Positions 18,558 to 26,222 of a stretch of 64,000 nucleotides of DNA are shown here, piece after piece. Made by a program: the position numbers and the translations under genes. The stretch's first letter is position 1. Each line of letters starts with the position of its first letter. Under the pieces are notes generated by a model. That model ran no database searches, was not told the origin of the DNA, and saw only the letters and a program-made list of their open reading frames with translations. Location: positions 302,869 to 366,868 of the forward strand of contig NZ_JARFXX010000002.1 in the NCBI RefSeq assembly GCF_029218125.1. Direction: 5' to 3'. The stretch is from Oscillibacter faecalis_A (lineage in GTDB: Bacteria > Bacillota > Clostridia > Oscillospirales > Oscillospiraceae).

Positions 18558-19097
18558 ATGATCGAACAACTGCTGGAATACAACCGGGAATTTGTGAAAA
18601 GCGGCGCTTACGAAAAATTTCAGACCAGCAAGTACCCGGATAAGAAAATCGCCATCCTGACCTGTATGGACACCCGGCTGGTGGAGCTGCTTCCGGCGGC
18701 GCTGGGTATCCGCAACGGCGATGTGAAGATGATCAAAAACGCCGGCGGCATGATTACCGGCCCCTTTGACAGCGCGGTACGCAGCCTGCTGGTGGGTATT
18801 GTTGAGCTGGGGGTAGAGGAGGTCATGGTCATTGGTCACACGGACTGCGGCGTGGCTCACATCAACGCCGACATGATGATCCGCCACCTCATTCAGCGGG
18901 GCGTGTCTCAGGACCATATCGACATGATGCGCTACTGCGGCATCGACTTTGAGGAGTGGCTCCGAGGCTTTGACTGCGTGGAGAGCTCCGTGGCGGAGAC
19001 GGTGGACCTGCTGCGAAACCACCCCTTGATGCCGAAGGATGTTGTTATCAAGGGCTATGTCATTAACACGAAGACCGGCGAGCTGACAGCGCAGTAA
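18558..19097 (+). CDS. Beta-class carbonic anhydrase
   Basis: A 179-residue cytoplasmic enzyme interconverting CO2 and bicarbonate. The zinc ligands and catalytic dyad are all present: Cys36, Asp38 and Arg40 in TCMDTR, and His94 and Cys97 in IGHTDCG. The short length and the insertion after the HxxC motif match the type found in many Firmicutes. Monocistronic: own promoter upstream and a hairpin downstream. CO2 supply for carboxylation reactions is the likely role. Confidence 0.92.
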   Translation: MIEQLLEYNREFVKSGAYEKFQTSKYPDKKIAILTCMDTRLVELLPAALGIRNGDVKMIKNAGGMITGPFDSAVRSLLVGIVELGVEEVMVIGHTDCGVAHINADMMIRHLIQRGVSQDHIDMMRYCGIDFEEWLRGFDCVESSVAETVDLLRNHPLMPKDVVIKGYVINTKTGELTAQ

Positions 19098-19120
19098 ACA
19101 AAAATCAAACACGGGAAAGA

Positions 19121-19148
19121 GAGGCACGGAGCATTCGCTCCGTGCCTC
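19121..19148 (+). terminator. Hairpin copy 1 after carbonic anhydrase
   Basis: A perfect 12-bp stem (GAGGCACGGAGC with its complement) around an ATTC loop. No T-run follows, so termination is less certain here. The same hairpin recurs at 19309. Confidence 0.6.
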
Positions 19149-19183
19149 AGCGTGTCGAAAAGTTTTTTCTCCCCGCTGAGTAA

Positions 19184-19213
19184 GTTTTCAGAACTTAAAA
19201 AAGCTCTGAAAAC
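19184..19213 (+). repeat. Short inverted repeat between the two hairpin copies
   Basis: GTTTTCAGA at 19184-19192 and TCTGAAAAC at 19205-19213 form a 9-bp stem with a 12-nt A-rich loop. The stretch from 19149 to 19305 holds no convincing gene. Confidence 0.45.
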
Positions 19214-19308
19214 GGTCAATTTAAATAGCGCAGGACACCCCTCTTGGGTTTCCCGCGCACACCCTTCCTTTCCCTTTCAGAAAGTTCATCACTCTATAGG
19301 TAATCTCG

Positions 19309-19338
19309 GGCACGGAGCATTCGCTCCGTGCCTCTTTT
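19309..19338 (+). terminator. Hairpin copy 2 with T-run
   Basis: The core GGCACGGAGC-ATTC-GCTCCGTGCC (19309-19332) repeats copy 1 exactly and is followed by TCTTTTT, so this copy is a standard terminator. Together the two copies bracket about 160 nt of non-coding DNA. Confidence 0.75.
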
Positions 19339-19543
19339 TGGCGAAAAACAGAAAAGTGACGGGAAATGCTTGAAATGTGATGAAAGTAGACGATTTTTAC
19401 TTTAAAAATTACAAAAAAACAAAAGCGCGGCGACACGTTTTTCCAGCATTTGACAGGCAGGGGAGATTATACTCACGATGAGAGGCGGGACAGGTGCACA
19501 GCCCTGCCGGAAACGCACGAAAATTGAAGGAGGTCAAGGTTTT

Positions 19544-21301
19544 ATGAGAAAACGGATGGCAAAATTCCTGTCCCTTTTCCTGACAGCGGTGATGGTATGC
19601 TCGCTGCTGTCGGTGTCCGCGCTGGCGGCACTGGAGTCCCACGAACAGCAAACCTGCAAATTTCAGATTTTGTATGTGGATTCTTCGTTTGGCGCTGGAT
19701 ACAGCTATGGCATTAGTTGGGACGAACCATATACCTGCCAGTATAGTGAAGGCCACAGCGGCTATAACCATTCCATAGCCTGTTCCAAAATCAGAGAACA
19801 GGTAGAGACCGCAAAAGCAAAGGTGGATTCTGGCTGGGAAATCGTTGGATGGGCCAAGGAAGCAAAACCGAATCCGACGGTCCTTACCACTTACACCGGC
19901 ACAACTGCCACGCAGACAACCTATACCATTTACCTTGTGGCGAAGCGGCCCGCCTCGGCAGAGGTGACCTACACTCTTACCTATAACGCCAATGGCGGCA
20001 GCGGCGCACCTGCGGCACAGACAGCAAAAAGCAGTACCGGCTCGGCCACATTTACGATTTCCACCAGTGTGCCGACTTGGGATGACCATACCTTTTTAGG
20101 CTGGGCGGATTCTGCCGATGCAGCGGCTGCCGCTTATCACGGCGGCGGTACGATTACCGTGAGTGCAGACAAGACGATTTACGCGGTGTGGAAGCAGAAT
20201 CACCATCATAATGATACCGATGACGATGGTTTCTGCGATGACGACAACGAATGTATGCACGTCAAGGACACAGAGGGCTACTGCACCGTGTCCGGTTGCA
20301 AGCACCCGAGTAGCTGCTGCCCCAAGCGCAGCAGCGGCCCCGCTGGCCCCACGGAAAGCCAGCTTCAAGATATCCTCGGTACGGATTTTGTCACAGTCAC
20401 CTGTGAGACCCTCCCGGATGAACACCATGACGGAACTTATGGCCTTTTGACCGGCGGCTATACGCTGGGCGCGGTGCAGGGGGACGATGCCTCCGGCTAC
20501 ACCGTGAATCTGACGCTGAAGCTGACCAATTATGTCGAAGCCTTCGGTACGGACACCCGCAAGGTGCATACTCCGGCGGAGGGGGAGACCGACCGCAGCG
20601 TTACGCTGCAATACAACAAGGAATCGCAGCTATGGGCGCTGGCAGCTGGTGTTACCGGCGTGACCTTCAAGGCGGTCTGCAACGATAAGTCCAGCCAGCC
20701 CGGCATGGTGAAGCTGGCGGACGGGCAGACCTCCATCGGTGAAAGAAAGCCCGGCGATACCATGGTGTTTACCCTGAACTCCACGGTGCCCTCCGACCTG
20801 CTCCGCATGAACACCGCCGGCGACATGGAGCTGGTGAACCCCTACACGCTGGTATTCCACGATAAAATGAACGAAAAGCTGGAGTCCGATTATAATGACC
20901 TCAAAGTCACCATCGACACCATGGTTCTGGACCCGGCAGATTACACGGTGGCGACCACCGGCCTTTCCGGCGGCGAGACCCTGAACGTCACGCTGGACTT
21001 AGCGGCGCTTTACAACGCCGGGAAAATCACAAAGGATGACCTTGGCAAGACGCCCATTGTGGTATCCTATACGGCGAAGGTGGTTGACGATGCCATAAAT
21101 GGCGATCTGCTCCGCAATGATGCTTATGTAAGATCCCTCGAAGGCTCCAGCAGTATCAGCACGGTGATCGGTACGGTGGTGGATACACCTCACACCGGCG
21201 GCCCCGGCACCATGATCTTCACCGTGGCGGGCATGGCGCTGCTGGGCGGCGCTGCCGGTCTTATGGTGCTGCGCCGCAGGAAAGAGGACGCTGAAAACTA
21301 A
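19544..21301 (+). CDS. Sortase-anchored surface pilin-like protein with InlB repeat and Cys-rich insert
   Basis: The ATG at 19544 follows AAGGAGG and gives a signal peptide (LSLFLTAVMVCSLLSVSALA). The mature part of the 585-residue product has an InlB B-repeat-like domain at about 145-215 (LTYNANGGSG...FLGWADS), then a His/Asp/Cys-rich insert at about 219-265 (HHHNDTDDDGFCDDDNEC and several Cys), then a fimbrial isopeptide-type domain (KPGDTMVFTLNS... ending NDAYVRS). The C-terminus carries a sorting signal PHTGG, a hydrophobic helix and RRRKED. It is the first gene of a four-gene pilus locus and is probably the backbone pilin. Confidence 0.8.
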   Translation: MRKRMAKFLSLFLTAVMVCSLLSVSALAALESHEQQTCKFQILYVDSSFGAGYSYGISWDEPYTCQYSEGHSGYNHSIACSKIREQVETAKAKVDSGWEIVGWAKEAKPNPTVLTTYTGTTATQTTYTIYLVAKRPASAEVTYTLTYNANGGSGAPAAQTAKSSTGSATFTISTSVPTWDDHTFLGWADSADAAAAAYHGGGTITVSADKTIYAVWKQNHHHNDTDDDGFCDDDNECMHVKDTEGYCTVSGCKHPSSCCPKRSSGPAGPTESQLQDILGTDFVTVTCETLPDEHHDGTYGLLTGGYTLGAVQGDDASGYTVNLTLKLTNYVEAFGTDTRKVHTPAEGETDRSVTLQYNKESQLWALAAGVTGVTFKAVCNDKSSQPGMVKLADGQTSIGERKPGDTMVFTLNSTVPSDLLRMNTAGDMELVNPYTLVFHDKMNEKLESDYNDLKVTIDTMVLDPADYTVATTGLSGGETLNVTLDLAALYNAGKITKDDLGKTPIVVSYTAKVVDDAINGDLLRNDAYVRSLEGSSSISTVIGTVVDTPHTGGPGTMIFTVAGMALLGGAAGLMVLRRRKEDAEN

Positions 21302-21320
21302 GGACTGAAGGAAAGAGGGC

Positions 21321-22121
21321 ATGATGCGGCGAAAACGGACCCGGAGCCTTCGCGACCGTGCGCTGGGTTGGCTGGCCGCTCTGCTTTTGGCGGCGGGGGC
21401 GGTGGTACTGCTGTACCCCGCCCTGTCCAACCGCTACTATCAGCGGCAATACGCGCAGGCGGCGGAGACATTCGCACAGGGACAGTCCGAAGCGGAGAAC
21501 GCGGCGCTGTGGCAGGCGGCAGAAGCCTATAACATGGCGCTGGCGGAAAAGGCGGAGCAGTTTGCCCTGACTGCGGAGGAGCGGGAGCAGGTTGCCGCCT
21601 GTCTCAATCCGCTGGGGACCGGCATGATGGGTTCTATTGAGATTCCGAAAATCGATGTGAACCTGCCCATCTATCAGGGCACGGAGGAGCAGCAGCTCCA
21701 ATCCGGCTGTGGCTGGTGGCCGGGGACCTCGCTGCCTACCGGCGGTTCCGGGACCCACTGCGTCATCACGGCTCACACCGGACTGACGAAAGCAAAGCTC
21801 TTTACGGACCTTGACCGACTGGAGACCGGGGACCGCTTTACGCTGCACATTCTGGACCGGGATATGAATTATGAGGTGGACCAGATTTTAGTGACGGAGC
21901 CGGAGGAGCTGGCGCCGCTGCGAATCGTTCCCGGAGAGGACCTTGTCACACTGTATACCTGTACGCCCTACGGCGTCAACAGCCATCGGCTGCTGGTGCG
22001 GGGACATCGGGTAGAGGCGGAGGAGGCCGACACGGAAAGGTCCTTCGCATGGTGGAGCATTCCGGTCGCTGCGGTATTCCCAATTTTGTGGCTGCTGCGC
22101 CGCATGAAACGGCAGAAATGA
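21321..22121 (+). CDS. Class C (pilin-type) sortase
   Basis: 266 residues with an N-terminal membrane segment, the sortase beta-barrel and a C-terminal membrane segment (WWSIPVAAVFPILWLLRRM), the layout of pilus-polymerising class C sortases. Catalytic residues are visible: His in ITAHTGL, Cys in TLYTCTPYG, Arg in HRLLVRG. It would join the pilin subunits of the locus covalently. It starts 19 nt after the first pilin, with GGAAAGAGGG upstream. Confidence 0.9.
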   Translation: MMRRKRTRSLRDRALGWLAALLLAAGAVVLLYPALSNRYYQRQYAQAAETFAQGQSEAENAALWQAAEAYNMALAEKAEQFALTAEEREQVAACLNPLGTGMMGSIEIPKIDVNLPIYQGTEEQQLQSGCGWWPGTSLPTGGSGTHCVITAHTGLTKAKLFTDLDRLETGDRFTLHILDRDMNYEVDQILVTEPEELAPLRIVPGEDLVTLYTCTPYGVNSHRLLVRGHRVEAEEADTERSFAWWSIPVAAVFPILWLLRRMKRQK

Positions 22122-22136
22122 AAGGAGACAGACGGT

Positions 22137-23033
22137 ATGAACAGACAGAAACGGCGGCTTTGGCGCTGCGCTGTGCTGTGGATGACCGTCTGGCTGCTGC
22201 TCTGCGGCACCGTCCATGCCGCCGGAGGAACGCTGACGCTGCGCTATGCCTTTGACGGTGTGGCCTTTTCCATCTACCGTGTGGCGGAACCAACGGCGGC
22301 GGGCTACGCGCTGACAGGGCCCTTTGATGACTGCCGGGTGCGGCTGCCCCGACCGGAGGACGGTGCCTCCGTCTGGAAGGACGCGGCGGAAACGCTGGCC
22401 GGGTATGCCGCCGGAAAGCAGCCGACAGCCCGGGGCGTTACCCACGGCGGGCAAGTCACGTTTGCGGGACTGGAGCCCGGACTGCATCTGGCAGTGGGGG
22501 ACTGCCACACACTGAATGGAAAAACGTATATCCCGGTTATTTTGCTGGAGGAGGTCACCGGTGGGGGAAGCGCCGGGGCCGATGTAAAGTGGGAATGGGA
22601 CGATGACGGTGACGAACCCGGCGGCGGAGGCAGTGAAAGCAGAATTTCCCTGCGAGTGGAGAAGCGCTGGCTGGGGGATGATCCGGCCGAGAGGCCATCC
22701 TCTGTGGAGCTTTGGCTGCTGCGGGACGGAGCCCTGTGGGAGCAGGTGATTTTAACGGAGGATGACCACTGGTGCCGGACATGGAATGGCTTGGAGCCGG
22801 GACATCGCTGGCAGGTAACGGAGCCGGAGGTGTCGGAGGGGTACACCGTGTCCGTGTCCCGGCAGAGGGAGCTGTTCACCGTGACCAACTCCGGGGAAGC
22901 GGCAGGCGAGGAGCCTGCGCCGCTGGGGGGCCTGCTGCCCCAGACCGGGCAGCTCTGGTGGCCCGCAATCCTATTGGCGGCGCTGGGACTTTTGCTGCTA
23001 CTGAGAGCCTTTAGGCTCCGGCGGCGGAAGTGA
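22137..23033 (+). CDS. LPQTG-anchored pilin subunit with Cna-B domain
   Basis: 298 residues: signal peptide ending in TVHAAGG, an N-terminal beta domain with FSIYRVAEP, a Gly/Asp/Glu-rich hinge (WEWDDDGDEPGGGG), a Cna-B-type domain (ISLRVEKRWLGDD...YTVSVSRQRELFTVTNS), then the sorting signal LPQTG, a hydrophobic helix and RLRRRK. Cna-B domains form internal isopeptide bonds in Gram-positive pili. Probably a minor or basal pilin of the same fibre. It starts 15 nt after the class C sortase and overlaps the second sortase by 1 nt. Confidence 0.85.
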   Translation: MNRQKRRLWRCAVLWMTVWLLLCGTVHAAGGTLTLRYAFDGVAFSIYRVAEPTAAGYALTGPFDDCRVRLPRPEDGASVWKDAAETLAGYAAGKQPTARGVTHGGQVTFAGLEPGLHLAVGDCHTLNGKTYIPVILLEEVTGGGSAGADVKWEWDDDGDEPGGGGSESRISLRVEKRWLGDDPAERPSSVELWLLRDGALWEQVILTEDDHWCRTWNGLEPGHRWQVTEPEVSEGYTVSVSRQRELFTVTNSGEAAGEEPAPLGGLLPQTGQLWWPAILLAALGLLLLLRAFRLRRRK

Positions 23034-23611
23034 TGGGGCGCGGAAAATGGAGCGGCACAGTGGGGGTGCTGCTTTTGCTGGCTGCCCTTGTGCTGACGGT
23101 GCACAATCTGCGGGAAGCCCGTCAGGCGGAGCACTTTTCCGGCGAAACGGCGGCGAAGCTGACGGAGGAAATTTCGCGGCGAAGGACCGCGAGAGAAGCG
23201 GAACCGGAGCCGCAAAGCGAAGCACCGCCGGAGGCGGAAGCAGAGAGCACTGACTATCTGGGGCTTTTAGAACTGCCGACCTTGAGCCTGACCCTGCCTG
23301 TGGCGGCGGAGTGGAGCTATCCCGCGCTGAAACGGACGCCGTGCCGGTACAGCGGCACGGCAGGGGAGGTGAGCTTTGTCATCATTGCCCATAATTACCC
23401 GGCCCATTTCGGAAGACTGTGGGAGTTGGAGCCGGGGGCGGAGGTCTATTTTACGGATATGGCGGGGATGCGGACGCTTTACATTGTGGAACGGCAGGAG
23501 CGGCTGCGCCCCGGCGATACCGAGGCATTGTCGGAGCCGGGGCTGACGCTGCTCACCTGCACACCGGGAGGCAGAAGCCGCGTCGCGGTGCGTTGCCGCC
23601 GTGCTGCGTAG
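23033..23611 (+). CDS. Second sortase (class D/B-like, unclassified)
   Basis: The ATG at 23033 overlaps the preceding stop (TGATG). The 192-residue protein has an N-terminal membrane helix (GVLLLLAALVLTVHNL), a Glu/Pro-rich spacer and a compact sortase fold with His in FVIIAHNYPAHFG, Cys in LLTCTPGG and Arg in RSRVAVRC. It lacks the C-terminal membrane helix of class C enzymes. It may attach the finished fibre, or the LPQTG subunit, to the wall. Subclass is uncertain. Confidence 0.8.
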   Translation: MGRGKWSGTVGVLLLLAALVLTVHNLREARQAEHFSGETAAKLTEEISRRRTAREAEPEPQSEAPPEAEAESTDYLGLLELPTLSLTLPVAAEWSYPALKRTPCRYSGTAGEVSFVIIAHNYPAHFGRLWELEPGAEVYFTDMAGMRTLYIVERQERLRPGDTEALSEPGLTLLTCTPGGRSRVAVRCRRAA

Positions 23612-23716
23612 AAAGAAGCCCATTGACTGTGACATAGGGATACTCCGTTACGAGGTAGAGGGAATATATCGAGTGGAAAGCACAGCGGCAGGCCGAACGA
23701 CCAAAGACTATAAATG

Positions 23717-23752
23717 ACAGCGGGAGTGCAAAAACACTCCCGCTGTTGTCTT
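23717..23752 (+). terminator. Terminator of the sortase-pilus operon
   Basis: ACAGCGGGAGTG pairs with CACTCCCGCTGT across a CAAAAA loop (23717-23746), followed by TGTCTTAAT. Last feature of the stable GC-rich segment. Confidence 0.75.
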
Positions 23753-24030
23753 AATAAAAGTTCTTTTTGAAAAGTAAATTCCCCCAAAACGAAGTAATCA
23801 CGATTATACAGAAAGCAGAAATATAAAAGAATAAACGAGACAGAAATGCGAATTTCCGCAATAGATTACGCATGATTTTTTGTAAAAGAAGGCAGAAGGC
23901 ATAAAAAAATTCCACCAGAAAAATTTCCCTGACAGAATTTTTCGTAGAAATGTGCTTTAGGGGTAAACTTAGGGGTAATCGTTTTGAACACTACTCTAAA
24001 ACGGAACTTTTTAAGTACAAAAACTGCTGC
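23753..24030. other. AT-rich gene-free boundary with a TTAGGGGTAA direct repeat
   Basis: No gene is supported. Base composition falls sharply from the pilus locus. Two direct copies of TTAGGGGTAA lie at 23957-23966 and 23969-23978 (12-nt period). Integrase genes sometimes end in such LGV-LGV codons and the frame here reads ALGVNLGVIV, so this may be a relic of an integrase end or a junction; that is speculative. Confidence 0.4.
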
Positions 24031-24076
24031 AAAAAAGTGAAAGTGCTTTATTTGAGAACAAATAAAGCACTTTCAC
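24031..24076 (-). terminator. Strong terminator with 18-bp perfect stem
   Basis: 24037-24054 and 24059-24076 are perfect inverted repeats (arm begins GTGAAAGTGC) around an AGAA loop. On the minus strand the stem is followed by TTTTTT. It ends the RhuM / phosphatase / DUF1016 transcript. Confidence 0.9.
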
Positions 24077-24088
24077 TGGCAAGTGGCT

Positions 24089-24432
24089 TCAATTCGGATA
24101 TTTTGTTTCAGCCGTTTCCGCCATCAATCGGTCGAAGTCACTCTGATAATTTTTGTCCTGAATGATATTGATAGGTTTTCCGTTGTCAGCAACTTGTGTA
24201 AATTTTGCACGAGTTTCTTTTTCTGCCAGCTCCCCATCCTGAAAGATGTTCTTGAGGTGCTTGGTCACTACGCTTCGGTCTACATCAAAAAGCTGTGCGA
24301 TCCCATCCTGAGTCAGCCAGACCTCGCCATCCTGCACACGGACTTCAATACTGTCGTCACCGGCATCCTTAGTGAAAACGAGGAAATCGACTGTACTGTT
24401 ACGAATGGCTTTTCTGTTTTTTTCGTGTTCAT
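24089..24432 (-). pseudogene. RhuM-family protein, frameshifted and internally deleted
   Basis: The frame shows the RhuM N-terminus (RNSTVDFLVFTKDAG, VQDGEVWLTQDGIAQLF, VTKHLKNIFQDGEL) joined directly after FTQVADNGK to a C-terminal tail (NIIQDKNYQSDFDRLMA). Full-length RhuM proteins have over 200 residues between these points, so an in-frame internal deletion is inferred. The only ATG with context, at 24432 and overlapping the upstream stop (ATGA), is out of frame; one extra A in the A7 tract after it would restore the frame. A shorter 82-residue product from the GTG at 24337 is possible. RhuM proteins are common on islands; function is unclear. Confidence 0.7.
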
Positions 24433-24899
24433 TCCCTCGTATGATGATGGCCGGTTATTTCACGCAGCAACCCCTGACATCCCGCCAGCACATCCTGCCA
24501 CGTCGCCTCGAAATCGCCGGTGTACCACGGGTCGGCTACATCGCAGGGATGGTCGGTATAGTCCATCAGGAGGTGCAGTTTTCCGGCAAAATCGCCGCCG
24601 CAGATGCAGTGCATATTCCGCAGGTTTGCGCTGTCCATGCCGATTAGGAGATCGTATTTTTCGTAGTCGGCATTGGTGAGCTGCCGCGCCGCATGGCCGT
24701 CGCAGGAGATTCCATGCTCCGCCAGCTTGCGCCGCACCGGGGGATAGACCGGGTTGCCGATCTCCTCCCGGCTGGTGGCCGCCGATTCGATATGGAACTC
24801 TGACACCAGCCCCGCTTTCTTCACCAAGTCCTTCATCACGAACTCGGCCATGGGGCTGCGGCAGATATTTCCATGACACACAAAGAGTATCTTCTTTAT
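24429..24899 (-). CDS. Low-molecular-weight protein tyrosine phosphatase, apparent ATA start
   Basis: The frame reads KKILFVCHGNICRSPMAEF, the P-loop CX5R(S) of LMW phosphatases, and has the general acid in CDVADPWYTG; length is about normal (156 residues). The residue before KK, where ATG belongs and where AGGAG sits 10 nt upstream, is ATA. Starting at the next option, GTG at 24881, would remove the strand before the catalytic Cys. Either ATA is used weakly or the gene is silenced. Its start lies inside the DUF1016 frame and its stop overlaps the RhuM ATG. Confidence 0.75.
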   Translation of the reverse strand: MKKILFVCHGNICRSPMAEFVMKDLVKKAGLVSEFHIESAATSREEIGNPVYPPVRRKLAEHGISCDGHAARQLTNADYEKYDLLIGMDSANLRNMHCICGGDFAGKLHLLMDYTDHPCDVADPWYTGDFEATWQDVLAGCQGLLREITGHHHTRE

Positions 24900-25380
24900 C
24901 GCTCTCGCACTCCTGCGTTACTTCATTTTCACCAGTATAGCAGGAAACCGCCTGTTCGTCGAGAGAAGAATACAGCCACGCCTGCGTTTTGATCGATTCC
25001 AATAATTTCGTTTTTTTCCATCCAAAACGCAGAGCGGCTCGGATGTACCACGCCCGTTCCTCGCTGCTGCCACATCCCTCTAAAATCGCCACATTCCGCG
25101 TCCAGCCGAGGTGTATCGCCAGCCGCATGATTTCAGGAGTTTTCTCGTAGGCTGCGTAAAACGCCCGCATACGGCGCAGATTGCGGGGAGAGAAGCCCTC
25201 GGCCGCGGGATAGGCCGCTTGCAGGTATTCCGACGCCGCGACAGCCGCTCCTTTCTCTGCTCTGCCGCTGACCACTCGGCCAATCTCGCAGTACAATTCC
25301 ATCTGCGGGAGCTGCGCCGCCATAAGCGTGTCCAGTGTGGTGAACATGGTGACGTAATCTGTGGGTTTGCGAATGTTCAT
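24460..25380 (-). CDS. DUF1016 N-terminal domain protein with an extended out-of-frame tail
   Basis: The first 165 residues match the DUF1016 N-terminal region of YhcG-type proteins (MELYCEIGRVVSGRAEKG, SPRNLRRMRAFYAAY, ERAWYIRAALRFGW). ATG at 25380 has AAAGGAG upstream. After about 24890 the frame runs through the phosphatase gene in another phase and makes unlikely Arg/Gly/Pro-rich sequence, so the native stop seems lost or displaced. Full YhcG proteins carry a C-terminal PD-(D/E)XK nuclease domain, which is absent. The gene begins a three-gene overlapping set with the phosphatase and RhuM. Confidence 0.65.
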   Translation of the reverse strand: MNIRKPTDYVTMFTTLDTLMAAQLPQMELYCEIGRVVSGRAEKGAAVAASEYLQAAYPAAEGFSPRNLRRMRAFYAAYEKTPEIMRLAIHLGWTRNVAILEGCGSSEERAWYIRAALRFGWKKTKLLESIKTQAWLYSSLDEQAVSCYTGENEVTQECESDKEDTLCVSWKYLPQPHGRVRDEGLGEESGAGVRVPYRIGGHQPGGDRQPGLSPGAAQAGGAWNLLRRPCGAAAHQCRLRKIRSPNRHGQRKPAEYALHLRRRFCRKTAPPDGLYRPSLRCSRPVVHRRFRGDVAGCAGGMSGVAA

Positions 25381-25419
25381 GGGCTTTCTCCTTTCCGGCG
25401 CGGTGCGCCTGATTAACGC

Positions 25420-25469
25420 TCAAAGCAGAGAAAAGCACGGCGGTGTCACCGTGTTTTCCTCTGCTTTGA
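25420..25469 (-). terminator. Hairpin after the metallophosphoesterase
   Basis: TCAAAGCAGAG...CTCTGCTTTGA with an inner CACGG/CCGTG pairing forms a long stem directly after the metallophosphoesterase stop. The T-run is weak. Confidence 0.55.
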
Positions 25470-25475
25470 CCTGCT

Positions 25476-26222
25476 TCAGATGATCCGCACGATCTGTTCC
25501 CAGAGCAGGATGTGCTTTTCATCAATGGCTTTGTTGTCATGGTAGTGGCCGAACAGCCAGTAGTGGTATCTTGCTCTTTCCCGTACCTCTTGCAGGAAGT
25601 CCGTGAGCCGGTCCGCCTCGTTGTGGCGGCTTCCCATGAGGGCGATGCTGGTGGGAGCGCAGTGGGTGATGATGTAGTCCACCTGCCAGCCGACCGCGTC
25701 AAGGCTTTGCCGCGCTTCATCATATTCCTCATCTGAGGGCAGTTCCTGCGCCCACCACGAGATATGGTTGATGCGGTATCTCGCTCTGGGCTTGCGCTGG
25801 AGCGTCATGAGCCTTCGCTCAAAATCCGGGGTATCCGGCTCCAAAATTCCATCCTCGATGTCATGGCTTTTGGCACCGCCCATGGTGAAGAAGCGGAAGC
25901 CCTCCAGCTCGAAGATCTGGCCGCGCATCAGGTGCAGAACATGGGGACGAATACGGTGTACCTTGCCGCCGTGCCACTCCGCCACAGGGTATCGTTCCAG
26001 CGCGTCATAGTTTTCATGGTTGCCGCAGACGAAGGCAAGCGTGAAGGGCAGGCGTTCCAGCCAGTCCAGCGTTTCATCGTCGCGGCTGTCACCAAACCAC
26101 ACGCCGCCGCAGTCTCCGGTGATGATGACCGTGTCATCCTTCGTCATGTTCGCTTGTTCCGGGAAGTGTTTTTGCTCAAACCTTGCAAAATTTCCGTGGC
26201 AATCGCCGGTCACATAAATCAT
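25476..26222 (-). CDS. Calcineurin-like metallophosphoesterase
   Basis: 248 residues with all five metallophosphoesterase motifs: GDCHGN at the N-terminus, GDCGGVWFG, CGNHENYD, a His in YIITHCAP, and FGHYHD. Two-metal phosphoesterase on an unknown substrate, possibly nucleic acid or a nucleotide. Its start overlaps the stop of the third serine recombinase (4 nt), so it is cotranscribed with the recombinase module; such phosphoesterases often travel with mobile elements. Confidence 0.88.
   Translation of the reverse strand: MIYVTGDCHGNFARFEQKHFPEQANMTKDDTVIITGDCGGVWFGDSRDDETLDWLERLPFTLAFVCGNHENYDALERYPVAEWHGGKVHRIRPHVLHLMRGQIFELEGFRFFTMGGAKSHDIEDGILEPDTPDFERRLMTLQRKPRARYRINHISWWAQELPSDEEYDEARQSLDAVGWQVDYIITHCAPTSIALMGSRHNEADRLTDFLQEVRERARYHYWLFGHYHDNKAIDEKHILLWEQIVRII

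Noticed and set aside
19454..19475. TTGACA and TATACT ahead of the first sortase-anchored pilin
   Set aside because: Only 12 nt apart, too close for a sigma-A promoter.
23957..24120. Possible tyrosine integrase C-terminus in frame with ALGVNLGVIV
   Set aside because: A stop lies just before the segment and no catalytic motifs are present, so a gene cannot be supported.
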